Positions 8,273 through 18,938 are shown, counted from the stretch's first letter. The stretch is 64,000 bases of DNA from Methylobacterium sp. 77 (GCF_000372825.1 NZ_KB910516.1:1272011-1336010), one strand, 5' to 3'. Notes: generated by a model from the sequence alone, not told the origin. A program made the numbers and translations.

Positions 8273-8538
8273 GATGCTGTCGGACTTAAGAGCTTGGCGC
8301 GGGCGGGGACACGGGCCCCTCCTGCGGCATGGTTTCCTGATGGTGCGCCACAGGTGACACGGGTCGCGGTTCGACGGAAGCCGCGCGGGCTGCATGGGCC
8401 GTGGAGGCTGGCGGCATGGTGGCCCGAACCGCCGCCCTCGCAACCTGTCGCGGATCGGCGTATAGGGACACGGCACCCTTCGCACCCTGAGATTCACGGC
8501 CGGTCGAGCTTCCCCTCGACCGCGACCGACGAGCGACC

Positions 8539-9894
<1,356 letters not shown>

Positions 9895-9919
9895 CGCCGA
9901 CAGGCGGGCATGATCCGAT

Positions 9920-9945
9920 GGAAGGGAGCCGCATAGCCCCCTTCC
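9920..9945. terminator. Weak hairpin between convergent rimO and pncA
   Basis: ggaaggg (9920-9926) pairs with cccttcc (9939-9945) around a 12-nt loop, inside the 60-bp gap between two convergent stops. There is no T-run on either side, so a shared terminator is only a possibility. Confidence 0.35.
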
Positions 9946-9954
9946 GACCGGTCT

Positions 9955-10623
9955 CTATGGATATGGCTCTGACGGCCGCGCGTCACTGAGAGCCGCACTC
10001 TCGATCCGATCGACTCCCGCTGCCGCCATCGTCGCCCAGGCGCGCTCCACCGATCCGTCGATATCGATCCCCCGCACCGCATCCTCGATGATGGTGACGG
10101 CAAAGCCTGCCTTGCGGGCATCGAGCGCGCTCCAGAGGATGCAGTAATCGGTGGCGAGGCCGGTGAGATAGATGTGCTCGAACCCGCGCTCGCGCAGATA
10201 GCCGGTGAGCCCCGTTTGCGTGACCCGGTCGGCCTCGACGAAGGCCGAATAGCTGTCGGTATGAAAGTGGTAGCCCTTGCGCATCACCAGCTCGGCCCAA
10301 TCGGCGTGAAGTTCGGCCGAGAGGCGCGCGCCGGTGGAACCCTGGACGCAATGGTCCGGCCACAGGACCTGCGGGCCATAGGCCAGATCCACGGTCTCGA
10401 AGGGCCTTCGTCCGGCATGGCTGGAAGCGAAGGAGACATGCCCGGCCGGGTGCCAGTCCTGGGTCAGGACCACGTGAGGGAACAAGGCGGCGAGGCGGTT
10501 GATCGGTTCGATCACCGCATCGCCGCCCGGTACGGCGAGCGCCCCGCCGGGCAGGAAATCCTCCTGCACGTCGACCACGAGGAGGAGGTCGCGCTCGCCC
10601 GGCGGCAGACGTCTTGACGGCAT
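9955..10623 (-). CDS. pncA: Nicotinamidase/pyrazinamidase
   Basis: A 222-residue isochorismatase-fold amidase. The catalytic triad is visible: Asp in VVDVQEDFLPGG, Lys in VMRKGYHF and Cys in LATDYCILWSALDA. Metal-binding residues lie in TQDWHPAGHVSF. PncA hydrolyses nicotinamide to nicotinate for NAD salvage. The length matches the family. It stands alone, with a 16-bp tandem repeat immediately upstream of its start, between it and the quinone oxidoreductase gene. Confidence 0.93.
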   Translation of the reverse strand: MPSRRLPPGERDLLLVVDVQEDFLPGGALAVPGGDAVIEPINRLAALFPHVVLTQDWHPAGHVSFASSHAGRRPFETVDLAYGPQVLWPDHCVQGSTGARLSAELHADWAELVMRKGYHFHTDSYSAFVEADRVTQTGLTGYLRERGFEHIYLTGLATDYCILWSALDARKAGFAVTIIEDAVRGIDIDGSVERAWATMAAAGVDRIESAALSDARPSEPYP

Positions 10624-10656
10624 GGTTCGAAACGCCCCCGACCTGACGTGATCCGA

Positions 10657-10720
10657 GGATCACCGGACCTTTGGATTATCGGACCCTTGGATCACCGTAT
10701 CCCGGGATCACGGGATCATC
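10657..10720. repeat. Tandem repeat, 4 x 16 bp
   Basis: Four adjoining 16-bp units (ggatcaccggaccttt, ggattatcggaccctt, ggatcaccgtatcccg, ggatcacgggatcatc) at 10657, 10673, 10689 and 10705. The last unit runs into the final codons of the quinone oxidoreductase gene (stop at 10708-10710). Related 16-bp units occur at 26955-27002 and 39245-39276. Confidence 0.75.
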
Positions 10721-11691
10721 ACGGTGGCACCGGTGGTCTGGCGTCCGGCCAGATCCTTGTGCACCTGCACCGCGTCGGCGAGTTTCGCCCGGGCATGGAC
10801 CGGGATTTTCACCGCACCGCTCGCCACGACGCCGAACAGGTTCTCGGCCATGGAATCGAGGGTCGCCCGCGTCCCGGCATGGGCGAAGAGCGAGGGCCGC
10901 GTGGCGAAGAGCGAGCCCTTCTGGCCGAGCAGAGCCATGTTGAAATTCTCGACCGGGCCGGAAGCGGAGCCGAAGCTCACGAACATCCCGAGGGGAGCGA
11001 TGCAGTCGAGGGAGGCGGGGAAGGTGTCCTTGCCGACGCCGTCATAGACGACGCGCACGCCACGCCCGTCGGTGATCTCCTTCACCCGGGCGGCGAAGTC
11101 CTCGTCGCGGTAGAGGATGACGTGGTCGCAGCCATTGGCGCGCGCCAGTTCGGCCTTTTCGGCCGAGCCCACCGTGCCGATGACGGTGGCGCCGAGATGC
11201 TTGGCCCATTGGCAGGCGATGAGCCCGACGCCGCCGGCGGCGGCGTGGAACAGGATCGTGTCGCCGGGCTTCACCGGGCAGGTCCGGTGCAGCAGGTATT
11301 CGGCGGTGAGGCCCTTCAGCATCATCGCGGCGGCGGTGGCGTCGTCGACCCCGTCGGCGAGATGCACCGCCGCGCTCGCATTGATCACCACCTCTTCGGC
11401 ATAGGTGCCGGACGCCGAGCCGTAGGCCACCCGCTCGCCGACCCGGAAGCCGGTGACGCCCTCGCCAATGGCGGTGACCTCGCCCGCGCCCTCGTTGCCG
11501 GGGGTGAAGGGAAGCTGCGGCGCCTTGTAGGCACCCGAGCGGAAGTAGATGTCGATGAAGTTGACGCCGATGGCCGTCTGCCGGACGCGGATCTGGTTTG
11601 GACCGGGCTCGCCGACCGCCACCTCCTCGTAGCGCATCACCTCGGGCTCGCCGTATTCGTAGACCCGGATTGCCTTGGGCATCGTCGTCAC
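10708..11691 (-). CDS. Quinone oxidoreductase / zinc-independent MDR family NADPH reductase
   Basis: A 327-residue medium-chain dehydrogenase/reductase. The N-terminal GroES-like domain (IRVRQTAIGVNFIDIYFRSG) and the Rossmann motif AAAGGVGLIACQWAKHLGAT are those of Qor-type quinone oxidoreductases, which reduce quinones or enals with NADPH and lack the structural zinc lobe. HVILYRDEDFAARVKEI and VVYDGVGKDTF follow the family. The length equals E. coli Qor. The substrate is unknown. It stands on its own; its last codons lie in the tandem repeat described separately. Confidence 0.88.
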   Translation of the reverse strand: MTTMPKAIRVYEYGEPEVMRYEEVAVGEPGPNQIRVRQTAIGVNFIDIYFRSGAYKAPQLPFTPGNEGAGEVTAIGEGVTGFRVGERVAYGSASGTYAEEVVINASAAVHLADGVDDATAAAMMLKGLTAEYLLHRTCPVKPGDTILFHAAAGGVGLIACQWAKHLGATVIGTVGSAEKAELARANGCDHVILYRDEDFAARVKEITDGRGVRVVYDGVGKDTFPASLDCIAPLGMFVSFGSASGPVENFNMALLGQKGSLFATRPSLFAHAGTRATLDSMAENLFGVVASGAVKIPVHARAKLADAVQVHKDLAGRQTTGATVMIP

Positions 11692-11940
11692 TCCTCACCC
11701 CGTTCGATGGAGGCGACATAAGCTGCCGCCCGCGAGGAGCAAGGGGCCGCCCCTCCGATCGAGGGGGGACGGCGCGTCGGCGTCCACCGCCGCGACCCGG
11801 ATCCGCGCCGAGACCGGGATAGGGTTCACGCCCTGTGCGAATTTCGCGGCATGGCGGTTGCGAATCACCGCACGGCGCGCGCTTAACAAGCTTGAGCGTT
11901 TCGTGTCCCCGGCAACTGCGGAGGGAGTTGGCAACTTCCC

Positions 11941-12153
11941 ATGGAAGAGATCGTCTGGATCAGGCCGGCGGATTACGATCCCGCCGTCATCGCGGGGCTC
12001 GTCTTCCAGCCGGAACCCCACCTCCCCGCCTTCGAGGTTCTGGATCGCCGCCGGGTGGTGATGATGTTCAATGCAGGCCCGGCCTGGGAGATCAGGCCGT
12101 TCACGCAACTCACCCTGAGAATCGTCGAGAACGCGGACCGCTCGGACGGCTAG
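11941..12153 (+). CDS. Hypothetical 70-aa protein
   Basis: A short frame starting MEEIVWIRPADYDPAVIAGL, preceded by GGAGGGAG about 14 bp upstream of the ATG. No family is recognised and no signal peptide or membrane segment is evident. The opposite strand is also open over much of it, so coding is likely but not certain. Confidence 0.5.
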   Translation: MEEIVWIRPADYDPAVIAGLVFQPEPHLPAFEVLDRRRVVMMFNAGPAWEIRPFTQLTLRIVENADRSDG

Positions 12154-12159
12154 GGCGTC

Positions 12160-12258
12160 TCACGGGATGCGGGACGTCTCCTGATCGCGGCGAATCGCCA
12201 TGAGGTCGAGGACGGCGAGAACGAGCCAGGGGCCTGCGATCCCGATGAAGAATGCCAT
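12160..12258 (-). CDS. Predicted 32-aa single-pass membrane peptide
   Basis: A 33-codon frame beginning MAFFIGIAGPWLVLAVLDLM and ending in TGA. The first ~21 residues form one hydrophobic segment, followed by a charged tail (AIRRDQETSRIP). A strong ribosome-binding site (AGGAGAGG, spacing 4) precedes the ATG, which argues for real translation. Small membrane peptides of this form often tune a larger membrane complex, but no partner is evident here. The next gene on the same strand, upstream, is the Tat-exported hydrolase. Confidence 0.55.
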   Translation of the reverse strand: MAFFIGIAGPWLVLAVLDLMAIRRDQETSRIP

Positions 12259-12375
12259 GCGACCTCTCCTGTCTCGGCGACCATCCAGCATCGCCGGTTC
12301 GAACGATAGGGCAGGTCTCGGCTGCCGGCAAACGGAGTTCCGGGCGCTCGACGCGCCCTGCCCTCGCGCGCTCCC

Positions 12376-13143
12376 TCAGGGTTGTCCGGCGGCGTCCAGG
12401 ATGAGTCTCGCGATCGTGTCCGGCTGGGAGATCAGCGACAGGTGGCTCGCCTTCACCTCGATCGTCGTCGCGCCCATCCGCTTGGCCATGAAGCGTTCGA
12501 GATCGGGATCGATCGTCCGGTCCTCGCTGGAGACGGCGTAGAAGCTCGGCTTCGACCGCCAGGCCGCATGACGGGTCTTGCCCGCGAGCAGCGCCTTCGC
12601 GAAAGGCTGCTGCACCGCGTAGAGTACCCTCGCCTTCGCCTCGGGAAGATCGCCGGCGAAGTCGCGCAGGAACGCCGCCTCGCCGAGGCGCCCGTACTCG
12701 CCGTCGAAGACGATCCCCGCCGAGGCGGGGGGCGTCGGAAAGGTCTTCGCCAGGGCCGCGTAATCTTCTCCGGCATCCGGCGCGCGTGCCGCCACGTAGA
12801 CCAGGGCCGACACGTTCGGGTCGATGCCGGCTTCGGAGACGATCATGCCGGCGAAGGAATGCCCGACGAGCACGGTGGGGCCATCCTGCCGCGCCAGCAC
12901 CCGCTGCACCGAGGCCACCGCCTCATCGAGCGTGGTCAGCGGGTTCTGCACGGAGGTGACCGCGAGGCCCGCCGCCTGCAGCCGCGCGATGACCTCGGAC
13001 CAGCACGACCCGTCGGCGAACAGGCCGTGCACGAGCACCACGTTGCGCGCCGGCGGTGCCAGCGAGGCCGCCATGGCCGCATTCCGCATGAGCGGGACCA
13101 CCGCCCCGGCGGCCGTGAGTGTCAGGAAATGTCGGCGATCCAT
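12376..13143 (-). CDS. Tat-exported alpha/beta hydrolase
   Basis: A 255-residue alpha/beta hydrolase with an N-terminal twin-arginine signal (MDRRHFLTLTAAGAVVPL, then an AMA-type cleavage site). The oxyanion loop is VVLVHGLFADGSCWSEV, the nucleophile elbow is LVGHSFAGM, and the catalytic His is in VKASHLSLIS. It resembles the EstC/salicylate-esterase-like alpha/beta hydrolases found as exported proteins in many alphaproteobacteria. The start at 13143 has AGGAG 7 bp upstream. The substrate is unknown. Confidence 0.82.
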   Translation of the reverse strand: MDRRHFLTLTAAGAVVPLMRNAAMAASLAPPARNVVLVHGLFADGSCWSEVIARLQAAGLAVTSVQNPLTTLDEAVASVQRVLARQDGPTVLVGHSFAGMIVSEAGIDPNVSALVYVAARAPDAGEDYAALAKTFPTPPASAGIVFDGEYGRLGEAAFLRDFAGDLPEAKARVLYAVQQPFAKALLAGKTRHAAWRSKPSFYAVSSEDRTIDPDLERFMAKRMGATTIEVKASHLSLISQPDTIARLILDAAGQP

Positions 13144-13240
13144 CGAAGGCTCCTGTCGCATCGGATGCCGCGGCATTGGTCGCCGGTTCGCTGGAAAAGT
13201 CCAGAATGCCCGCGATCGGGATGCGGCTGCCCCGGAATCG

Positions 13241-13357
13241 GACCGGCCCGGTCGGGCGATCGGTCCCGATGATATGAAACAGCGCGCCCGGCCCGATCAC
13301 GGCGATCGCGAAATTGTCGGCATAGGCGTGCCGGTAGGTGCGGTCGGGGACGAGGAG
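13241..13357 (-). pseudogene. Degenerate duplicate of the GntP-permease 3' end
   Basis: Translated on the minus strand, this piece reads TYRHAYADNFAIAVI...ALFHIIG...TGPV. It aligns end to end with the C-terminus of the permease just upstream (THRQAYADIFAITVL...AVFLVIG...TGLV). DNA similarity is also visible (ttgtcggcatagg against atgtcggcatagg). The offset between the copies is about 184 bp. It has no start or stop of its own, so it is a relic of a tandem duplication or of a second, lost transporter. Confidence 0.65.
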
Positions 13358-13424
13358 GCGCCCCGGCGACGCTGCCCCTGGAATGGAGCGCGGGCGTATA
13401 GCGGCGCGCTCCCCGTCCTCGCGA

Positions 13425-14816
13425 TCAGACAAGCCCGGTCAGGTAATAGACCCCGATCACGAGAAACACCGCGCTCGTTTTGAGCACGGTGATGGCGAAG
13501 ATGTCGGCATAGGCTTGGCGGTGGGTGAGGCCGGTCACCGAGAGCAGGGTGATGACGGCGCCGTTATGGGGCAGCGTGTCCATGCCGCCGCTCGCCATGG
13601 CGGCCACCCGGTGCAGCACCTCCATGGGGATGTTGGCCGCCTGCGCCGCCGCGATGAAGGTGGAGGACATGGCCGCGAGCGCGATGCTCAGGCCGCCGGA
13701 GGCCGAGCCGGTGATGCCCGCGAGCGCGGTCACCGTCACCGCTTCGTTCACCAGCGGGTTGGGAATGGCCGACAGCGCCTCGCGGATGACGATGAAGCCC
13801 GGCAGGGCCGCGATGACGGCGCCGAACCCGTATTCGGAGGCGGTGTTCATGGCTGCTAGGAGCGAGCCCGCCACCGCCGCGCGGCTGCCCTCGGCGAAGC
13901 TCTTCGAGACCGGCCTCCAGGCGAAGACGAAGACCGTGAGGATGCCGGCGAGCAGGGCGAGCTCCACCGCCCAGATCGCGGTGACGGAGGAGAGGGTGGT
14001 GACGATCGGCTTGTCGAGGCCCGCCAGCATGGTCTCGGTCTTCGCCCCGTAGAGGCGCGGGATCAGGGCGGTGAAGGCGAGGTTCGCGATTCCCACCACG
14101 AGGAGCGGCAGCAGCGCGATCAGCGGATGGGCCAGGGCTTCGTCGGCGACGGGCGCGGGCTCGTTGGTGTGGCCGCTGCCGTAGCCCTCGCCCTTCGCCT
14201 TGGCCGAGGCGATGCGGCGGTCGAGATAGGCCACCCCGAGGACGAGAATGAAGGCGGCGCCGATCAGTCCGAGCCAGGGGGCGGCCCAGGTGTTGGTGCC
14301 GAAGAAGGTGGTGGGGATGATGTTCTGGATCTGCGGCGTGCCGGGCAGCGCGTCCATCGTGTAGGAGAAGGCGCCCAGCGCGATGGTGCCGGGGATGAGG
14401 CGCTTCGGGATGTCGCTGAGGCGGAAGGCTTCCGCCGCGAAGGGATAGACCGCGAACACCACGACGAAGAGCGAGACGCCGCCATAGGTGAGCAGGTTGC
14501 ACACCAGCACGATGGAGAGCACGGCGCGCCGCGCACCGACGAGATCGATGACGGCGGTGACGATCGACCGTGAAAACCCCGACAGTTCGATGACCTTGCC
14601 GAACACAGCCCCGAGGAGGAAGACCGGCAGGTACAGCTTCACGAAGCCGACCATCTTCTCCATGAACAGGCCCGAGAAGACCGGCAGCACGGCGGACGGA
14701 TCGGTGAGGAGCACGGCGAGAAGGGCCGCCACCGGAGCGAACAGGATGACGCTGAAGCCGCGATAGGCGACGAGCATCAGGAATCCGAGCGCCAGCAGCG
14801 CGATGGCGAGGCTCAT
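13425..14816 (-). CDS. GntP/CitMHS-type anion permease
   Basis: A 463-residue polytopic membrane protein with about 12 hydrophobic segments, starting MSLAIALLALGFLMLVAYRG. Motifs such as LGAVFGKVIELSGFSRSIV, YTMDALPGTPQIQNIIP and ASGGMDTLPHNGAVITLL match the GntP family of H+/gluconate-type (hydroxy-acid) symporters. The ATG at 14816 gives the family length; the frame stays open far upstream without homology. The substrate (gluconate, another sugar acid or a short hydroxy acid) is not decidable, since no catabolic gene adjoins it. A degenerate copy of its 3' end lies immediately downstream. Confidence 0.85.
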   Translation of the reverse strand: MSLAIALLALGFLMLVAYRGFSVILFAPVAALLAVLLTDPSAVLPVFSGLFMEKMVGFVKLYLPVFLLGAVFGKVIELSGFSRSIVTAVIDLVGARRAVLSIVLVCNLLTYGGVSLFVVVFAVYPFAAEAFRLSDIPKRLIPGTIALGAFSYTMDALPGTPQIQNIIPTTFFGTNTWAAPWLGLIGAAFILVLGVAYLDRRIASAKAKGEGYGSGHTNEPAPVADEALAHPLIALLPLLVVGIANLAFTALIPRLYGAKTETMLAGLDKPIVTTLSSVTAIWAVELALLAGILTVFVFAWRPVSKSFAEGSRAAVAGSLLAAMNTASEYGFGAVIAALPGFIVIREALSAIPNPLVNEAVTVTALAGITGSASGGLSIALAAMSSTFIAAAQAANIPMEVLHRVAAMASGGMDTLPHNGAVITLLSVTGLTHRQAYADIFAITVLKTSAVFLVIGVYYLTGLV

Positions 14817-15012
14817 GGCGACGCTTTCATGATGGGACGACCTCCGGACACTCTGCCCCTGTCGGGGCGCGCAGCTGATGCTAGAAGCCGCAGCGTGGCA
14901 ATGCCACAGCGAGGTGACCCGAGACGGACGGCACCTATTTGAAACGGCAGCGGCCCGGTTCTGTGCCGCTTCGACTGGTCTGGTGAGGGCGCCCCTCGCC
15001 GAGGAGCGATGC

Positions 15013-16215
15013 ATGGTTTCGTCCCCTCCCCGTTTCGACGTGGCCGTCGTGGGCGCAGGTGCGGCCGGACTCGGTCTCGCCCTGGCTCTGGCGCGCGAGG
15101 GCATCGCCACCGCCCTGGTCGGCCGCCATGCCCCCGTCGCCGATGGGCGCACGGTCGCGCTCCTCGATGGGTCGGTGCGTTTCCTCCGCGCGCTGGGCGC
15201 CTGGGCGGAGGTGGCGCCGCACGCCGCGCCGCTCGCCGAACTCCATATCGTCGACGACACCGGCAGCCTGTTCCGCCCGCCGCCGGCCCGGTTCGTGTCC
15301 ACCGAGATCGGCCTCGACGCGTTCGGCTGGAACGTGGAGAGCGCGCGCCTCGTGGAATCCCTGCGCGCGCAGGCCCGCTCGGTTCCCGGCCTGACCCTGT
15401 TCGAGAGTGACGCCAGCGGGCTCGAGCGGGATGCCGACGAGGCCCGGATCGGCCTGGAGGACGGCCAGAGCGTCGCCGCGCGCCTCGTCGTCGGCGCGGA
15501 CGGGGCCCGTTCGCGCATGCGCGAGCAGGCCGGCATCGCCACCAAGGACTGGTCCTACCCGCAGGCCGCCATCACCACGCTGCTGGCCCATGAACGCCCG
15601 CACCGGGACGTCTCCACCGAGTTCCATACCCGGCAGGGACCGTTCACCCTGGTCCCCCTCCCCGGCGGGCATCGCTCCAGCCTCGTCTGGGTCACCGGCG
15701 CGGGGGCGGCGCGGCGCCTCTCCGAACTGCCCGATACCGATCTCGCCGGCGCCATCGAGGCCCAGGCCCAGTCCATGCTCGGCGCCCTGCGCATCGATGG
15801 GCCGCGCGGGCTCGTTCCCATGCGCGGCCTGTCCGTCGCCTCCCCGGTCGGGCCTCGCATCGCGCTCATCGGCGAGGCGGCGCATGCCTTCCCGCCCATC
15901 GGCGCGCAGGGGCTCAACCTCGGCCTGCGCGACGCGGCGGCCCTTCGCGATGCCGTTTTGGCTGCGACGTCGGACGGACGCGATCCGGGCTCGCGCAACG
16001 CGTTGTCCGGTTTCGCGCGGTCGCGGTCGCTGGATGCCCGCCTGCGCACGGCGGCGGTGGATACCCTCAACCGCAGCCTGCTCACCACCCTCGTGCCCGT
16101 CGACGCCCTGCGCGGCCTCGGCCTTCTTGCCATGACGACGATCGGGCCCCTGCGCCGCATGGTCATGCGCGAGGGCGTGCTGCCGCGCCTCGGCGCCCCA
16201 TCCCTGATGCGGTAG
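15013..16215 (+). CDS. UbiH/UbiF/Coq6-type FAD monooxygenase
   Basis: A 400-residue flavoprotein hydroxylase. The dinucleotide-binding motif VVGAGAAGLGLALALAREG is at the N-terminus, the DG motif is in VGADGARSRMREQAG, and the second FAD motif is LIGEAAHAFPPIGAQGLNLG. In most relatives the latter reads GDAAH; the Glu here is a mild departure. The family hydroxylates the ring of ubiquinone precursors. The start at 15013 has GAGGAG 7 bp upstream. It is divergent from the permease. Assignment to a specific ubiquinone step is not possible from sequence. Confidence 0.87.
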   Translation: MVSSPPRFDVAVVGAGAAGLGLALALAREGIATALVGRHAPVADGRTVALLDGSVRFLRALGAWAEVAPHAAPLAELHIVDDTGSLFRPPPARFVSTEIGLDAFGWNVESARLVESLRAQARSVPGLTLFESDASGLERDADEARIGLEDGQSVAARLVVGADGARSRMREQAGIATKDWSYPQAAITTLLAHERPHRDVSTEFHTRQGPFTLVPLPGGHRSSLVWVTGAGAARRLSELPDTDLAGAIEAQAQSMLGALRIDGPRGLVPMRGLSVASPVGPRIALIGEAAHAFPPIGAQGLNLGLRDAAALRDAVLAATSDGRDPGSRNALSGFARSRSLDARLRTAAVDTLNRSLLTTLVPVDALRGLGLLAMTTIGPLRRMVMREGVLPRLGAPSLMR

Positions 16216-16239
16216 GCATCTGCCCCGACATGGTGACGA

Positions 16240-17553
16240 TCAGCGCCGGGCGAGACTCGTCGGCGTCTCCGTCCCGCCGAAGCGGTCGCCCGTCGATCCG
16301 GTGGGGATCGAGGCGGCGGGCGTCCCCCGGCTGAAGGCGGTGCCGTCGCGCCCAAGGCTCTCGCCATGGGCGAACAGGGCCTTCATGTAATCCTGGTCGA
16401 AGGGCGCCGAAGTGGTGCGCGTGAACCGGTTGTCGATCTGCGCCACGTCGAGATCGAGGCTGTTGCGCTCGGCGAAGCGCTCCGTCAGGGCCAGGGCCGC
16501 GCGGGTCTGCGCCTTGATCGCGGCGGACATCGCGCGGCCGAGCACGCTCAGGGTCGTGCGTGTGGCCATCTGGAAGTCCGGCGCCACCGTGTTGTTGACG
16601 ACGAGGTAGACCGTGCTCGTCGGCAGCCTCACCTTGGCCTTGCCGAGGATCGCCGCCTCCGGCGCCAGGTAGAACGGCGCCGTGGTGCCGCCATCCGCGT
16701 GCATCTCCTGGAAATGCTTCCCGTCCGCACCGACCGCGTCGATCATCACCGGCGGGAACACGCCCGGCACCGCCGAGGATGCGAGGATGATCGAGCGGAA
16801 CAGGTCGAGCGCCTTGGGGCTGGCTTCAGAGGCTATGGCGCCCATGTCCCACAGGACCGGGCGCTCGCTGTCCACCGCCGTGGTGGCGACCAGCAGCCGC
16901 CGTCCCTTGGCATGCTCGGCGGCGATGTCGGCGAGGAGCTTGCCCGTCACCATCCGCTCGATCCGGCGCTTGAGCGGCCAGGTATCGGTGAGAGCCTCGT
17001 TGGTGCCGCCGAATTCGAACACGTCGGCGGCGGAGATTTCGGTATAGGCGCGGGCCAGGGTCGCATCGGCGCTGGAGCCGAGGAAGGCGAAGGGCGCGAT
17101 CATCGCCCCGGTGCTCACCCCGGTGACGATCCCGAAATCGGGCCGGTTGCCGGCTTTCGACCAGCCGTTGAGGAGACCGGCGGCGAAGGCGCCGTTCTCG
17201 CCGCCGCCGGACAGGACCAGCCACGGATCGGATGCGGCGCTCGCCCCGTCGATGAGGCTCTGGAACGCCCTCGTGTCGTCGGCCGCGATCCGGAGATGGC
17301 CCGTCAGGCCGTCGGGGCGGGCCTCGGCCGCGTCACCAGCCGTGTACGCCACGCGCTCGGTCGATCTGGCCGCCGATGCCTGGGGCGCTGCTGGCTTGGC
17401 CGTCGATGATTTGGCCGTCGATGATTTGGCGGGTGCGGATTTCGCCTGTGCGCCCGCATGGGAGGGGGCGGCTTCGACCGGCAGGGCGATGCCGAGCATG
17501 GCGACCATGCCGGCAGCGTAGAGAAGACCGTGTCGGGTGGATGATCCGGACAT
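16240..17553 (-). CDS. Exported patatin-like phospholipase
   Basis: A 437-residue protein with an N-terminal signal peptide (YAAGMVAMLGIALPVEAAPS) and a low-complexity Ala/Ser/Lys linker containing a tandem duplication (ggccgtcgatgattt at 17398 and 17413, coding repeated KSSTA). The patatin core follows: oxyanion loop SGGGENGAFAAGLL, nucleophile elbow GVSTGAM, and catalytic Asp in HADGGTT. Patatins are Ser-Asp dyad lipid acyl hydrolases. The export signal suggests action in the periplasm or at the outer membrane. The long proline/threonine-rich C-terminal tail shows no domain. Confidence 0.85.
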   Translation of the reverse strand: MSGSSTRHGLLYAAGMVAMLGIALPVEAAPSHAGAQAKSAPAKSSTAKSSTAKPAAPQASAARSTERVAYTAGDAAEARPDGLTGHLRIAADDTRAFQSLIDGASAASDPWLVLSGGGENGAFAAGLLNGWSKAGNRPDFGIVTGVSTGAMIAPFAFLGSSADATLARAYTEISAADVFEFGGTNEALTDTWPLKRRIERMVTGKLLADIAAEHAKGRRLLVATTAVDSERPVLWDMGAIASEASPKALDLFRSIILASSAVPGVFPPVMIDAVGADGKHFQEMHADGGTTAPFYLAPEAAILGKAKVRLPTSTVYLVVNNTVAPDFQMATRTTLSVLGRAMSAAIKAQTRAALALTERFAERNSLDLDVAQIDNRFTRTTSAPFDQDYMKALFAHGESLGRDGTAFSRGTPAASIPTGSTGDRFGGTETPTSLARR

Positions 17554-17885
17554 GGTACAGTGTCCTTGGAAAGTCTCGAAACGCCCGCCTCTGCTGCGAG
17601 AACCCGGCGTCTACCGGCCGGTTCCGACCCGCTCACCGTGTCACCGCGTTGAACATGCGCCAGCGCACGTCGTTGGGAAAGCGTTCTTCTCCAAAAACCC
17701 GCCTTTACGTCGGGGGTAACCTTGACTAACCGCTTCGACGCGGACGCGCTTTCCGACGAAGTGGATGCCGGTTCGTCGGCAGGAGTGCGCGACAGGACGA
17801 AAACGCGGAGCGATGTCCGATCCGGCCGGATCGGAGACCGCTCGTAACAACCCGCCGACATCTGAGAGCCGGAGCCCGAGACCCG
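17554..17885. other. Intergenic region between divergent patatin and CoA-lyase genes
   Basis: 332 bp with no credible frame. It must hold the promoters of both divergent genes. A TTGACT hexamer at 17723 and a GGAGCCCGAG ribosome-binding stretch just before 17886 are the only elements worth noting. No repeat or hairpin of note. Confidence 0.4.
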
Positions 17886-18938
17886 ATGAAATTGCCGCGT
17901 CGCTTCTTCCAGCCGCTCGCCACAGGCGCGCCGGCCCCGTTCCGTGATCTGCCGGTGAAGCTCGAGCGGATGATCCATTTCGTCCCGCCGCATAACGACA
18001 AGGTCCGCGCCCGCGTGCCGGAGCTCGCCGCCACCGTGGACGTGGTGCTCGGCAACCTCGAGGACGCGGTGCCGGTCGACCAGAAGGAGGCGGCCCGCAA
18101 GGGCTTCGTCGCCATGGCGCAGGCGACCGATTTCGCTGCCTCCGGCACCGGATTGTGGACCCGCATCAACGCCCTCAACTCGCCCTGGATTCTCGACGAC
18201 CTGTTCGAGATCGTGTCCCAGGTCGGGGACAAGCTCGACGTGGTGATGGTGCCCAAGGTCGAAGGCCCGTGGGACATCCACTACATCGACCAGCTCCTGG
18301 CCCAGCTCGAGGCCCGGCACGGCGTGTCGAAGCCGATCCTGGTCCACGCCATCCTCGAGACCGCCGAGGGCGTCGCCAATGTCGATGCCATCGCCTCGGC
18401 CTCGCCGCGCATGCACGGCATGAGCCTCGGCCCCGCCGATCTCGCCGCCTCGCGCGGCATGAAGACCACCCGCGTCGGCGGCGGCCACCCGGATTACCGG
18501 GTCATCGCCGACCCGACCTCGGACGGCGCCGCCCGCGCGAGCGCCCAGCAGGACCTCTGGCACTACACCATCGCGAAAATGGTCGATGCCTGCATGGCCA
18601 ACGGCCTCAAGGCCTTCTACGGCCCGTTCGGCGACTTCTCGGACGGGGATGCCTGCGAGGCCCAGTTCCGCAACGCCTTCCTGATGGGCTGCGCCGGTGC
18701 CTGGACCCTGCACCCGAACCAGGTCGCCATCGCCAAGCGCGTCTTCGCCCCCGATCCGGCGGAAGTCGCCTTCGCCGTGCGCATCGTCGAGGCCATGCCC
18801 GACGGGACCGGCGCGGTGATGCTCGACGGCAAGATGCAGGACGACGCCACCTGGAAGCAGGCCAAGGTCATCGTCGATCTCGCCAAGCTGGTGGCCGAGA
18901 AGGACCCGGAACTGGCCAAGACCTACGGTCTGAAGTGA
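17886..18938 (+). CDS. HpcH/HpaI-type CoA-ester lyase (malyl/beta-methylmalyl-CoA lyase-like)
   Basis: A 350-residue member of the citrate lyase beta/malyl-CoA lyase superfamily. Features include the substrate and metal pocket ([18 protein letters not shown]; Glu in [13 protein letters not shown]; Asp in [14 protein letters not shown]), [12 protein letters not shown], and the C-terminal [19 protein letters not shown]. These enzymes cleave or hydrolyse (S)-malyl-CoA or beta-methylmalyl-CoA. In methylotrophs they serve the serine cycle and the ethylmalonyl-CoA pathway. It is longer than typical ~320-aa McLA proteins and begins differently, so it is probably a paralogue (second lyase or malyl-CoA thioesterase type) rather than the main enzyme. 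The substrate is inferred. Confidence 0.82.
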   Translation: MKLPRRFFQPLATGAPAPFRDLPVKLERMIHFVPPHNDKVRARVPELAATVDVVLGNLEDAVPVDQKEAARKGFVAMAQATDFAASGTGLWTRINALNSPWILDDLFEIVSQVGDKLDVVMVPKVEGPWDIHYIDQLLAQLEARHGVSKPILVHAILETAEGVANVDAIASASPRMHGMSLGPADLAASRGMKTTRVGGGHPDYRVIADPTSDGAARASAQQDLWHYTIAKMVDACMANGLKAFYGPFGDFSDGDACEAQFRNAFLMGCAGAWTLHPNQVAIAKRVFAPDPAEVAFAVRIVEAMPDGTGAVMLDGKMQDDATWKQAKVIVDLAKLVAEKDPELAKTYGLK

